64,000 nt of DNA from SAR324 cluster bacterium. Lineage in GTDB: Bacteria; SAR324; XYD2-FULL-50-16. Position 1 is the stretch's first letter; the number at the start of each line of letters is the position of its first letter. The DNA lies in NCBI GenBank assembly GCA_028282885.1, contig JANQGX010000028.1, forward strand, positions 124,001 through 188,000, read 5' to 3'. The position numbers and the translations under genes were made by a program. The notes below the pieces were generated by a model. The model worked only from the letters and a program-made list of their open reading frames with translations. It was not told the origin of the DNA and searched no databases. Positions 25,939 to 34,455 of the stretch are shown piece by piece.

Positions 25939-27305
25939 AAACAATAATTGAACCGTTTCGTATTAAAACCACCGAACCTATCAAACTGAGAACCCGTGAT
26001 GAAAGAGCCGAAGCTTTGAAGGCAGCCATGAACAACGTCTTTCTGCTGGATGCGGAGGATTGTAGTATTGATCTTTTGACGGACAGCGGAACCGGGGCAA
26101 TGTCCACCCGGCAATGGGCTGCTATGATGATGGGGGATGAAAGCTATGCGGGAAGCCGATCCTGGAAAACATTTGAGAAGACGGTTCGGGAGATTACCGG
26201 TATCAAACATGTTCTTCCCACACACCAGGGCAGGGCGGCTGAGGCGATTTTGGCGGCAACACTGTTGCGGAAAGGTGATATTGTTCCCAATAACAGCCAT
26301 TTTGACACCACCCGGGCCAATATCGAGTTCCAGGGTGCAATCGCCCTCAATTTACTTTGCGCTGATGGCCTTGATACCGAAAAGGAGGCTCATTTCAAGG
26401 GAAACATGGATATCGATAAGCTCAAAACCTGCCTGGAAGAACATGGCAGTGAAAAAATCCCCTTTTGCATGGTGACAGTCACCAACAATACGGGTGGCGG
26501 CCAACCCGTCTCCATGGAGAATATTCGGCAGATCAAGCAGGTGGTCAGCGCTTATGACATTCCCTTGGTGATCGATGCTTGCAGATTTGCGGAGAATGCT
26601 TATTTTATTCATGAGAACGAACCAGGCTACGGCGACAAGAGTTTGTTGGAGATCGCTCGTGAAATGTTCTCATACGGGGATGCGGCGACGATGAGCTGTA
26701 AAAAGGATGGTATGTCAAATATCGGTGGATTTCTCATCTGCAATGATGACAAATGGGCAGAGCAGTTCAGGAATCTGTTGATTTTGAGAGAGGGATTTCC
26801 AACTTATGGCGGTTTAGCCGGCAGGGATCTGGAAGCCATTGCCATAGGATTGATGGAGGCCCTGGAATATGATTACCAGGTATATCGCCATGCAACAGTC
26901 ACCTATCTCTATGACAGGCTGATCGAGTTGGGGGTCCCGGTTGTGCGACCCGCAGGCGGACACGCGGTATTTCTGGACGCGGGTAAGTTCCTGCCCCATG
27001 TTCCATCCGACCAATACCCGGGTATTGGTATCGTGAATTCACTCTACATTGAGGGTGGGGTTCGGGGGGTGGAGATTGGAAGTGTCATGTTTGCCCAAAA
27101 GGATGAGAACGGGGATGAAATTCCTTCCCCGCTGGAGCTGGTGCGACTGGCCTTTCCCAGGAGAGTGTATACCCAAAGTCACTTCGATTATCTCATTGAA
27201 ATCATCACGGAAGCCTGGCAGCACAGGGAGCAGATTCCCGGTTATCGTATCACCTACCAACCCGAGTTTCTGCGACATTTTACCTGTCACTTTGAAGAAA
27301 TTTGA
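25935..27305 (+). CDS. tnaA: Tryptophanase (tryptophan indole-lyase)
   Basis: A 456-residue PLP beta-eliminating lyase of the tryptophanase/tyrosine phenol-lyase family, splitting tryptophan to indole, pyruvate and ammonia. The PLP lysine is in MSCKKDG (K257 in shared numbering). Two positions separate the two enzymes: tyrosine phenol-lyase has Thr124 and Arg381, tryptophanase has Asp and Ile. This protein has D124 (SHFDTT) and I381 (GVEIGS), so tryptophanase is favoured. A strong GAGGGGG ribosome site precedes the ATG, which overlaps the stop of a 30-codon ORF. No tryptophan permease gene adjoins it. Confidence 0.9.
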   Translation: MKTIIEPFRIKTTEPIKLRTRDERAEALKAAMNNVFLLDAEDCSIDLLTDSGTGAMSTRQWAAMMMGDESYAGSRSWKTFEKTVREITGIKHVLPTHQGRAAEAILAATLLRKGDIVPNNSHFDTTRANIEFQGAIALNLLCADGLDTEKEAHFKGNMDIDKLKTCLEEHGSEKIPFCMVTVTNNTGGGQPVSMENIRQIKQVVSAYDIPLVIDACRFAENAYFIHENEPGYGDKSLLEIAREMFSYGDAATMSCKKDGMSNIGGFLICNDDKWAEQFRNLLILREGFPTYGGLAGRDLEAIAIGLMEALEYDYQVYRHATVTYLYDRLIELGVPVVRPAGGHAVFLDAGKFLPHVPSDQYPGIGIVNSLYIEGGVRGVEIGSVMFAQKDENGDEIPSPLELVRLAFPRRVYTQSHFDYLIEIITEAWQHREQIPGYRITYQPEFLRHFTCHFEEI

Positions 27306-27535
27306 TATCTTTTTACCACCAACACCGGACAGGTTGCGACATGCAACACCCGGTGCGTTACACTGCCGACGATTAATCCTTTTAGATCAGAGAGTCCCCT
27401 GGATCCCATGATGATCATCTCGTACTTTTCTATCTCCGCGATATTGGGGATCACACTTCCGGCGGGCTCTTCCGTGAAAGGGCAACCAAGTTTTGATCCT
27501 GTCACTATTGAGTTGCTTTTGGCAATCGGGGTCAA
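27287..27535 (-). pseudogene. C-terminal remnant of a universal stress protein
   Basis: The last 60 or so codons encode IAEIEKYEMIIMGSRGLSDL then KGLIVGSVTHRVLHVATCPV, the canonical C-terminal ATP-binding half of UspA proteins (GSRG...GSVxxxVLxxAxCPVLVVK). The N-terminal half expected before it (about 80 residues with the first strand and ATP-loop) is missing and the preceding frame is unrelated. Its stop overlaps the tail of tnaA by about 19 bp, in convergent orientation. Confidence 0.65.
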
Positions 27536-27606
27536 TCAGAGGATAACTATAGCGTCAAAGTCGAAGACGACATGAGCAAAACGTGACGTGTGGGGATGGT
27601 GGAGAC

Positions 27607-27631
27607 CAATGCCAAACAATGTTTGACATTG
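27607..27631. terminator. 25-bp palindrome between the acyltransferase and the Usp remnant
   Basis: CAATGCCAAACA (27607-27618) and TGTTTGACATTG (27620-27631) are inverted with one mismatch. It lies about 20 bp beyond the acyltransferase stop on the minus strand, so a terminator or a leftover operator is possible. No clear T-run follows. Confidence 0.35.
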
Positions 27632-27649
27632 ATTTGGGTTTCAACCGGA

Positions 27650-28549
27650 TCAGTTTTTCAAACGTCCCTTGATTTCGTGTTCCAGATAGAGGTCTTTCTG
27701 GTTCCAAAGGTCATTCAGCCATCGTTGAAAACGGATCCTGTAGTCTTTATCATTGGTGTAATCTCCAACCAGTTCATCCGTAACAGGTATTTTGCGAACC
27801 GAGACGTGGATTCTTCTCATTTTACCACAGAGAAACTCCCAGAAATCGGGTTCGCCATCGGGGTAGGAAATCGTGACATCAAGAATATAGCTGAGTTGAT
27901 CTCCCATGGCAGAAAGAACAAACCCGATACCGCCTGCTTTGGGCCTAAGCAGGTTTTTAAACGGGGATTTCTGCCGTTGCTGCTTCACTGTGGTGAATCG
28001 GGTCCCTTCTGTGAAGTTCATAATGGACACTGGATTGTCCTTGAACTTTTCACAGGCTTTCCGGGTGATTTCCATATCCTTCCCCTTGAGGTGAGGGTGC
28101 TTTTTAATGAATCCGGGAGTATATCGTTTCATAAAAGGGAAATCCAATGCCCACCATGCCTGTCCCAGGACGGGCACCCAGATCAGCTCTTTTTTAAGGA
28201 AGAATTTGAGAAAGGGGATCTTATGATAAAAAACCTTTTGCAGAATCGGGATGTCTGTCCAGCTTTGGTGGTTGGAAATAACCAGATACCAGGCCTTGCG
28301 ATCCAGCTTTTCTATACCTTCAACCACTATGTCGATGTTTCGGGTCAGGATGATGCCTGTATTGTTAAAAAAGACCCAGCTTTCGGCTATGAACATGGCA
28401 ATCCTTCCACAGATCTTTCTCCAGGATACCAGGGGAATCATCAGCCTTAAGCAGGTGACGGCGAAAAGAAATGTTCCCCAGACTAATGTGTTAACCGTTA
28501 GGTAGAGAACAGATATGATCCCTCTGAGGTGGTGGGTGATTGCTTGCAT
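27650..28549 (-). CDS. 1-acyl-glycerol-phosphate acyltransferase-like protein (YihG/PlsC family)
   Basis: A 299-residue membrane-associated acyltransferase of the LPLAT family. The catalytic NHxxxxD-type box is NHQSWTD (about 93-99), followed by the glycerol-phosphate-binding FTEGTRF (about 182-188) and a PKAGGIGF block near 205. Two hydrophobic segments near the N-terminus (about 10-40) anchor it. The pattern fits the YihG subgroup, which adds acyl chains to lysophosphatidate. AGGCAGGATAG before the ATG serves as ribosome site. Monocistronic on the minus strand. Confidence 0.88.
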   Translation of the reverse strand: MQAITHHLRGIISVLYLTVNTLVWGTFLFAVTCLRLMIPLVSWRKICGRIAMFIAESWVFFNNTGIILTRNIDIVVEGIEKLDRKAWYLVISNHQSWTDIPILQKVFYHKIPFLKFFLKKELIWVPVLGQAWWALDFPFMKRYTPGFIKKHPHLKGKDMEITRKACEKFKDNPVSIMNFTEGTRFTTVKQQRQKSPFKNLLRPKAGGIGFVLSAMGDQLSYILDVTISYPDGEPDFWEFLCGKMRRIHVSVRKIPVTDELVGDYTNDKDYRIRFQRWLNDLWNQKDLYLEHEIKGRLKN

Positions 28550-28848
28550 TTTCTATCCTGCCTTTTTATGAGTTTTGGGTAGTGGTGTTATCGTTTAAAA
28601 GTAAAGTGATTTACAGGTTGTGTGTAAAGTAAAACTTTTGTAAAACGCCCTGTTTTCAAGATTAACTCTTTAGTAATTCTTCTTTTGGATTTAAGGCGTT
28701 CGAAAGTTCAAATTGACAATGCCGCAACATGAAAAAAAGCATTTTAGACAGATGGTCGGGAAGTGATCGCTAACAGACTATTTATTTGACCTTATTGATA
28801 ATATTCGGTAAAAGGGAGTCACAGCCAACATATATTAGGGAGGATGTT

Positions 28849-29892
28849 ATGAAGGTTACCGTATTGGGAGCAAACTCCGCATTTTCGGTCGGAGACTTCA
28901 AAGATGCCGTACCAGTGGACAAACTTCAGGCTATGGTTCCTGAACTCACCAAGAAAATAGGCAAAAGTGGTTGGTCGACCAGGAAGATCAGCAACTACCT
29001 CAAATCGTATTTTGAAGAGCATAAGGAGAACCTCTACTCTTCGGCCTGGCAATCCAATTTCCTGATCGAATTTGATCAGCGCAATATCCGTGGCGACAAA
29101 GATTCTCCCTTCCGTCTGGTTCTGGATTTCGGTAGCGATGTCCGGCATGCGCTGGCAAGCCAGGGACTTGATTTCAAGGATATTGATGCCTATTACGTCT
29201 CGCATCCCCATGATGATCATATCGGTGGAGTTGAAGGGATAGCCCTGAAAACCTTTTTTAATCCCTTTTTTACCAGGAAAAAGTCCAACTGGCTTGGCGG
29301 GGAGAATATAATTGACAAGATCACTTATAAAGCAGCTCGAGGGCAGTTGTATAAAGTTCCCAAGGATGCCAAACCGATAATGTACGGACACAGGGATATC
29401 CTTGAAGCCCTCTGGAAAGCGGCTGAACCGGGCCTGTTAACCCTACAGCAGGTGAGAGAGGTTAGTCTGGAAACTTATTTCAATCCCATGCAGATGGTCG
29501 AAAATGAACCGCTCACATTTAAGGATAAAAAGAGGACCTGGAGAGCCTATATCGTTCTTTCGATGCATGTGGTCTCGGGTGATTCCACAATGCCTTCCTA
29601 TGGACTAATGTTCGAAACCGAAGACACCATCGTGTTCTTTCCCACAGACACCCAGTTTATGGTGCCTCCTCAGTTAAGGGGGCACTACATGAAGTCTGAC
29701 TATATTTTTCACGATACGGAGACTTCTCCCTTCCCCAGCGGTGTACACACGCGTCTTGAAGAGCTGAAGACCTTGCCCGAAGACCTGAAAAAGAAGATGA
29801 TTCTTTATCATTATGATTCAACTGTTGTACCGGATGTAGAGGAAGGTGAATTCTGCGATGTGGCGTTTTCAGGCAGTACTTACGAGTTTTAA
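28849..29892 (+). CDS. Metallo-beta-lactamase fold hydrolase
   Basis: A 347-residue MBL-fold enzyme. The metal-binding motif is SHPHDDHIGG (HxHxDH); the later metal aspartate may be in FFPTDTQF and a downstream histidine in ILYHYD. The N-terminal MKVTVLGANSAFS strand is typical of RNase Z/phosphodiesterase-like members. An AGGGAGG site precedes the ATG at 28849; an upstream in-frame ATG at 28786 lacks one. Large inserts around 155-235 set it apart from RNase Z. Substrate unknown. Confidence 0.85.
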   Translation: MKVTVLGANSAFSVGDFKDAVPVDKLQAMVPELTKKIGKSGWSTRKISNYLKSYFEEHKENLYSSAWQSNFLIEFDQRNIRGDKDSPFRLVLDFGSDVRHALASQGLDFKDIDAYYVSHPHDDHIGGVEGIALKTFFNPFFTRKKSNWLGGENIIDKITYKAARGQLYKVPKDAKPIMYGHRDILEALWKAAEPGLLTLQQVREVSLETYFNPMQMVENEPLTFKDKKRTWRAYIVLSMHVVSGDSTMPSYGLMFETEDTIVFFPTDTQFMVPPQLRGHYMKSDYIFHDTETSPFPSGVHTRLEELKTLPEDLKKKMILYHYDSTVVPDVEEGEFCDVAFSGSTYEF

Positions 29893-29963
29893 GGGGATGA
29901 ACCGGGGAAAGGGTGGAGATCCCATCCCTTCCGGCAAGGTATAATTCTACGTTATTTCTCTCA

Positions 29964-30452
29964 TCAAACCAGATCAAGGGCTGTGCCCCAATCGTAGCTT
30001 CTTCTGATATACTTCATGAAAATCGATGTCTCCAGACGGATTATCCCTTCTATTCGATTGATCTTGTCCAGTAGCAGCACATTGAGATCGTCCAGGGATT
30101 TTACGATAAACTCGGAATCGATACAGGTACCATCGGTGGTGTGAACCAGAAACCATAACTCTTTAAGCTCTTTCAGTTCTTTGATAACGTGGTCCATGTT
30201 TTTTGTATCGACATGAATCCTGATGGAGCCCACAATATTAAATCCCAGTTTCATGGGATTACTGACAGCTACGATTTGGATGTATTCCTCTTTGATCAAA
30301 CGATTCAGGCGCGTCCTGACAGTTCCTTCCGAAATCCCGATTTTTTTGGCTATGTCCGTGTTGGAGATCCGACCATCCTTCTGCAATAACTCAATCATCA
30401 TACAGTCTATCTTATCGATTTTCTTCTTTTTATAGGTCTTTTTCTTTTGCAT
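29964..30452 (-). CDS. Lrp/AsnC family transcriptional regulator
   Basis: A 162-residue feast/famine regulator: a basic lead (KKKTYKKKKIDKID), AsnC-type helix-turn-helix (MIELLQKDGRISNTDIAKKIGISEGTVRTRLNRLIKEEYI, about 18-57) and a RAM ligand-binding domain from about 70 on. GGAGGG precedes the ATG. It is divergent from the semialdehyde dehydrogenase gene across a 467-bp region. Lrp-type control of amino acid or pyrimidine-derived beta-amino acid catabolism is plausible but not shown. Confidence 0.9.
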   Translation of the reverse strand: MQKKKTYKKKKIDKIDCMMIELLQKDGRISNTDIAKKIGISEGTVRTRLNRLIKEEYIQIVAVSNPMKLGFNIVGSIRIHVDTKNMDHVIKELKELKELWFLVHTTDGTCIDSEFIVKSLDDLNVLLLDKINRIEGIIRLETSIFMKYIRRSYDWGTALDLV

Positions 30453-30919
30453 TTACCCTCCAAATCGGTTTTCGGGAAATCGGATTTTTCATTTCATAAT
30501 CCAAGCGGGATTTCTGAAAAATCAATCCCTTATCAACCTAAATCATTTCAGAATCGTCATGATTTAGCAAACAGGTTAACAACTGTTTCATATTTTGTAG
30601 TATTAACCGGGGATTTAGTCAAATAACAAGAACAAAAACATTCATTTTCGATATCTTTCGAAGAATTTAGTTAATAATTCTCTTTTTTCCGTAGTTTTTG
30701 TTGGATTTGAATTGACAAGACGGATGAAGGACCTTAGAATAAGGAACACATGGGTGACTTGTATGATTTGAGCAATGATGATATGCACAAGTATACTCTA
30801 CAATGCTAACAAGCTGCGCTTTGCCTTGCCGGACTTAACTTTCCCTTACCGCTCGGCCCGATGAGTTGGTTGAACCTTTTTCAAAACCAGTTCCCAAAAA
30901 TAGTAAATGGAGGACAGTT
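30453..30919. other. Divergent regulatory region, Lrp gene / semialdehyde dehydrogenase
   Basis: AT-rich, no gene seen. It contains the promoter at 30712-30740 for the downstream dehydrogenase. Repeated short AT tracts in 30560-30700 could be Lrp-type binding sites, but no clear repeat consensus is visible. Confidence 0.45.
30712..30740 (+). promoter_or_regulatory. Sigma-70 promoter of the semialdehyde dehydrogenase gene
   Basis: TTGACA (30712-30717) and TAGAAT (30735-30740) with a 17-bp spacer. The leader before the ATG at 30920 is then about 170 nt. The same -35 and nearly the same -10 (TAGAAA) occur at the promoter of the pyrimidine operon at 40927-40955. Confidence 0.75.
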
Positions 30920-32374
30920 ATGGCACTACCCTTAATGAAAAATTTTGTTAATGGCGAATGGATCGATTCCACTTCTGCAGTTAGAGGTGATGTATGGAAT
31001 CCTGCATTGGGAGAGAAGATCGCCGAAGTCCCCTATGGTAACAAAGAGGATGTCGACAAGGCGGTTGAGGCTGCCAAGGCTGCTTTCCCAGAATGGCGGG
31101 CCACTCCTCCATTGACAAGGGCCAGATACCTTTTTCGCCTGAAGGATGCCTTTGAAGAGAATTTTGAAGAGATCGCACGGGTGCTGACGACGGAGCAAGG
31201 AAAGGTAATCGATGAGGCCCGGGGTGAAGTAAGAAGAATGATCGAAAACATAGAGCACGCAACCGGGGTTACTACTATGATGACCAGTTATGCCCTGGAA
31301 GACATTGCCAAGGATATTGACTGCTCGGGTCATCGACAGCCCCTGGGAGTTTTCGCTGCAATCGTTCCCTACAATTTCCCGGGAATGGTGGCCTGGTGGT
31401 TCCTGCCCTACGCCCTGGTTTCCGGTAATACCTTTATCGTTAAACCATCCGAGCAGGTTCCCATGACACAGACCAAGATCTTTGAGATCGTGGAAGAGAT
31501 CGGTTTTCCCGAGGGAGTCGTAAATATGGTTCACGGCTCCAAGGACACGGTGAATGCCATGCTGGATCACCCCGATATCAAAGGGATCTCCTTTGTGGGC
31601 TCAACACCGACGGCCAAGTATATCTACCAGCGCTGCGGTGAAACCGGTAAGAGGGTTCAATCCCTGGGTGGCGCCAAGAATGTTGTTACCATCATGCCGG
31701 ATGCAAACCTGGATAAGGCGATGCCCTCGCTGATCACATCGTTTTTTGGCTGTGCCGGACAACGTTGTCTTTCGGGTTCAATCCTGGCCCCTGTCGGTGA
31801 TATTTATGAAGAGGTCAAAGGTCGATTTTTGGAAGCCGCTAAAAATATGAAAGTGGGTAATGGCCTGGATGAATCGGTCGCCATGGGACCTGTTGGAAGT
31901 AAAGCCCACATGGAGAAAATCCTTGGGTTTATTGAAAAGGGTGTCGAGGAAGGAGCAGAGCTTCTGCTGGACGGTCGTGGCTTCAAAGTGGACGAGTATC
32001 CGAATGGTTACTTTGTTGGTCCCACCATCTTTGACAATGTGAATCCGGATATGACGATTTGCAGCGAAGAGATATTCGGACCGGTGGTCAGTCTGGTCAA
32101 TCCTCAGAATCTGGATGAAGTGATTGAGTTGATCAACAGCAGGCAATTTGCCAATGCTTCCTGTATCTATACCCAAAGCGGGGCAGTAGCGCGTGAATTT
32201 AAATACCGGGCAAATCCCAGCATGATCGGTTTGAATATCGGTATTGCAGCTCCCATGAGCTTCTTCCCCTTTGGTGGTTACGGGAACTCCTTCTTTGGCG
32301 ATATAAAAGGACATGGCCGGGAAATTTTTCAGTTCTATACCGACATGAAAGTGGTCATTGAACGCTGGTTCTAG
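30920..32374 (+). CDS. mmsA: CoA-acylating methylmalonate/malonate-semialdehyde dehydrogenase
   Basis: A 484-residue aldehyde dehydrogenase of the MmsA/IolA branch. It would turn malonate semialdehyde into acetyl-CoA and methylmalonate semialdehyde into propionyl-CoA with loss of CO2, using NAD+ and CoA. Signatures: VPYNFPGMVAWWFLPYALVSGN near 150, SFVGSTPTAKYIYQ near 231, the catalytic cysteine in GCAGQRCLS near 282 and EEIFGPV near 382. Start at 30920 has GGAGG upstream; an in-frame ATG at 30866 does not. It supplies the last step of the reductive pyrimidine pathway encoded on the other strand. Confidence 0.9.
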   Translation: MALPLMKNFVNGEWIDSTSAVRGDVWNPALGEKIAEVPYGNKEDVDKAVEAAKAAFPEWRATPPLTRARYLFRLKDAFEENFEEIARVLTTEQGKVIDEARGEVRRMIENIEHATGVTTMMTSYALEDIAKDIDCSGHRQPLGVFAAIVPYNFPGMVAWWFLPYALVSGNTFIVKPSEQVPMTQTKIFEIVEEIGFPEGVVNMVHGSKDTVNAMLDHPDIKGISFVGSTPTAKYIYQRCGETGKRVQSLGGAKNVVTIMPDANLDKAMPSLITSFFGCAGQRCLSGSILAPVGDIYEEVKGRFLEAAKNMKVGNGLDESVAMGPVGSKAHMEKILGFIEKGVEEGAELLLDGRGFKVDEYPNGYFVGPTIFDNVNPDMTICSEEIFGPVVSLVNPQNLDEVIELINSRQFANASCIYTQSGAVAREFKYRANPSMIGLNIGIAAPMSFFPFGGYGNSFFGDIKGHGREIFQFYTDMKVVIERWF

Positions 32375-32390
32375 AATTTCAGGATACGTG

Positions 32391-32413
32391 GGGCAGGGAT
32401 TAACTTCCTGCCC
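32391..32413 (+). promoter_or_regulatory. Hairpin between the dehydrogenase and the ferritin-like gene
   Basis: Perfect 7-bp GC-rich arms GGGCAGG (32391-32397) and CCTGCCC (32407-32413) around a 9-nt loop, 17 bp after the dehydrogenase stop and 20 bp before the next start. A mild T-rich tail follows. May be an attenuator setting a lower level of the downstream gene. Confidence 0.4.
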
Positions 32414-32432
32414 TTGCATTTAGGAGATCAAC

Positions 32433-32858
32433 ATGCAGTTGAATAGTTTTGGTAGTATTCTCGGTTTTGCCGAAGAGATGGAATCTCGCGATGAGTCTTT
32501 TTATAACACTGCATCCGTTAATGCCGATGAATCTGTAAAATCTGCTTTTGAGCAGTTTATGACGGATTGCAAAAAAAACCTGAAGAACATCCAGCGGACA
32601 CGACGAGAAAATGTCACGGAAATGATTCTGGAAGGCATTTCGGATTTTACCAGCGATGCCTATGAACTGGATCCGGGGGTCCCCGGGGAAATGGATACTT
32701 CCGCCCTGCTGGCAGCTTCCAGAAAACTTGAAGAGAGGGCGGAACAATTCTACCTCGATGCCGCCGAAAAAATCAAAGCATTACCGGAAGTGACCCGTGC
32801 CTTGAAGCTGGTTGCCAAGAAACGGACAGCCCATATCAAACAGTTAACCGAGATGTGA
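32433..32858 (+). CDS. Ferritin-like four-helix protein of unknown function
   Basis: A 141-residue, fully helical protein laid out like a rubrerythrin/ferritin-like bundle: helix A LGFAEEMESRDESFYNTA, helix B with NLKNIQRTRREN, helix C LEERAEQFYLDAAEKI, helix D KRTAHIKQL. The Glu positions of helices A and C are kept but the ExxH motifs of helices B and D are altered (NIQR and RTAH), so an intact di-iron site is doubtful. AGGAG precedes the ATG. It directly follows the semialdehyde dehydrogenase and probably shares its transcript. Role unknown. Confidence 0.7.
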   Translation: MQLNSFGSILGFAEEMESRDESFYNTASVNADESVKSAFEQFMTDCKKNLKNIQRTRRENVTEMILEGISDFTSDAYELDPGVPGEMDTSALLAASRKLEERAEQFYLDAAEKIKALPEVTRALKLVAKKRTAHIKQLTEM

Positions 32859-32927
32859 AAATAGGGGACGTAGTTGAAATATTGGCATTTGAACAAATGT
32901 CAATATTTCAACTACGTCCCCTATTTT
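32858..32927. repeat. 70-bp near-perfect hairpin between convergent genes
   Basis: Arms 32858-32891 and 32894-32927 match as inverted repeats over 34 bp with a single G/T (G-U pairable) difference and only 2 bases between. It begins inside the stop codon of the ferritin-like gene and ends 3 bp before the stop of the convergent aminotransferase. The ends read AAAATAGGGG / CCCCTATTTT, so either transcript would end in a T-run after a stable stem. It may be a bidirectional terminator derived from a REP/MITE-like element. No second copy in the window. Confidence 0.85.
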
Positions 32928-32930
32928 GGT

Positions 32931-34262
32931 TTAGGTTACATGTTCATCGGCAATGGCGATGGCCTGGGAGATGATATCGAGTCCTTCGTCCACTTCGTCA
33001 TTGGTGATGGTAAGTGGTGGAGCGACGAAAATCCAGTTCCAGCGGACAAAGGTGAACATGCCCAGTTCGCGGATCTTGCCGGCCACCTTGTTCATAACTT
33101 CCATTTCTGCGGCCCCGGCGTTCCAGGGTGCCATAGGTTTTTTCGATTTCCTGTTTCTGACCAGTTCAATACAGCCCAGCAATCCCGTGTTTCTGAAGTC
33201 ACCCAAAGAAGGATGTTTTTCCTGCAGTTTAGCAACTTGCTGATCAATATAGGCCCCGGTCTCCCTGGCCTTGTTAATCAGATCCAACTCTTCGTAAACC
33301 TCCAATGTTGCGACACCTGCGGCACAGCCTACGGCATGACCCGAATAGGTCAGGCCGATCATCATTGGGGTTTTGTTGAAAAAATCGGCAATGGATTCCG
33401 AGACAATGACACCGCCCAGGGGTACATAACCTGAAGTCAGTCCTTTTGCCATGGCAATCATATCGGGTTCAACTCCGCTGTTTTGAATGGCAAACCATTG
33501 ACCGCACCTGCCAAAACCACTCATCACTTCATCCGCAATCAACAGAATGCCATATTTGTCCGCAATCTCTCTTAATCTCTGCCAGTAGTCCGGTGGATAT
33601 TTAATACAGCCGGATGATCCGGATTCGCCTTCGATGAGAATAGCCGCCACACTTCCGGGATCTTCAAGTTGGATAACCCGCTCGATATGACCGACACATT
33701 CCCTGTTACAGGACTCAATACTTTGCGACCAGGGACAGCGGTAGCAATAGGGATCTTCGACATGTACCACACCGGGCATCCGATCCCGATCAACCGGAAA
33801 TCTTCTCGGATCTCCCCCGACGGTCACCGCCCCGTATGTGGCACCATGATAGGATCGATACTTTGCTATAATTTTATGTCGTCCCGTTACCATACGGGCC
33901 AATTTGACACAGTTTTCGATGGCTTCGGCTCCGGCATTGGTGAAAAAGGTCTTTTTCAGCGATCCGGGAGAGACTTCCGCCAGCTTTTTGCCCAATAGTC
34001 CCCTGGCTTCTGTCGCCATGCCGGGATAGACGTAGCTGAGTTCGCTCATCTGTTTGGCGACTGCTTCGGCGACCTTTTGGTTACCGTGACCGATATTCAC
34101 GTTCATCAATTGGGATGAAAAATCGATATAACGTTTACCATCCCTATCATAGACATAGACACCTTCTGCCCGTTCGGCGCTTATTGGATTAAGACCGGCC
34201 TGTGGTGACCATGAAAACAGGGTGTAATCAAGATTGTTTTTTAGGATTTCTTCTTTACTCAT
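32931..34262 (-). CDS. Class III aminotransferase (beta-alanine / 3-aminoisobutyrate type)
   Basis: About 443 residues (ATG at 34262, with GGAAAGG before it; an in-frame ATG at 34304 is less likely). Motifs: TNAGAEAIENCVKLARMVTGRHK near 103-125, KYRSYHGATYG near 130, ADEVMSGFGRCGQWFA near 238, PLP lysine in IAMAKGLTSGYVPLGG near 266. The cysteine insert PYCYRCPW near 169 is shared with the aminotransferase at 5041-6420. In the pyrimidine operon it would convert beta-alanine or 3-aminoisobutyrate to the semialdehyde used by the divergent dehydrogenase. Confidence 0.87.
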   Translation of the reverse strand: MSKEEILKNNLDYTLFSWSPQAGLNPISAERAEGVYVYDRDGKRYIDFSSQLMNVNIGHGNQKVAEAVAKQMSELSYVYPGMATEARGLLGKKLAEVSPGSLKKTFFTNAGAEAIENCVKLARMVTGRHKIIAKYRSYHGATYGAVTVGGDPRRFPVDRDRMPGVVHVEDPYCYRCPWSQSIESCNRECVGHIERVIQLEDPGSVAAILIEGESGSSGCIKYPPDYWQRLREIADKYGILLIADEVMSGFGRCGQWFAIQNSGVEPDMIAMAKGLTSGYVPLGGVIVSESIADFFNKTPMMIGLTYSGHAVGCAAGVATLEVYEELDLINKARETGAYIDQQVAKLQEKHPSLGDFRNTGLLGCIELVRNRKSKKPMAPWNAGAAEMEVMNKVAGKIRELGMFTFVRWNWIFVAPPLTITNDEVDEGLDIISQAIAIADEHVT

Positions 34263-34455
34263 CTTTACCTTTCCGGAAAAAAATTGAAAACAATACAAAT
34301 GCAATGGGGAAAAGGTACACCTCTTTTTTGCAGCAGCGTTTCATTCCGATTGGATTAAATCACCCGCTTGCTGCAGGCGTCTTCCTTTGAAACGTAATCC
34401 TGCCATTCGATTCAAAATGGCAGGTTAGACTCAATTCTTGTTATAGGGATATCGA

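Noticed and set aside
25935..27305. Tyrosine phenol-lyase instead of tryptophanase
   Set aside because: The phenol-lyase determinants Thr124 and Arg381 are replaced by Asp and Ile, as in tryptophanase.
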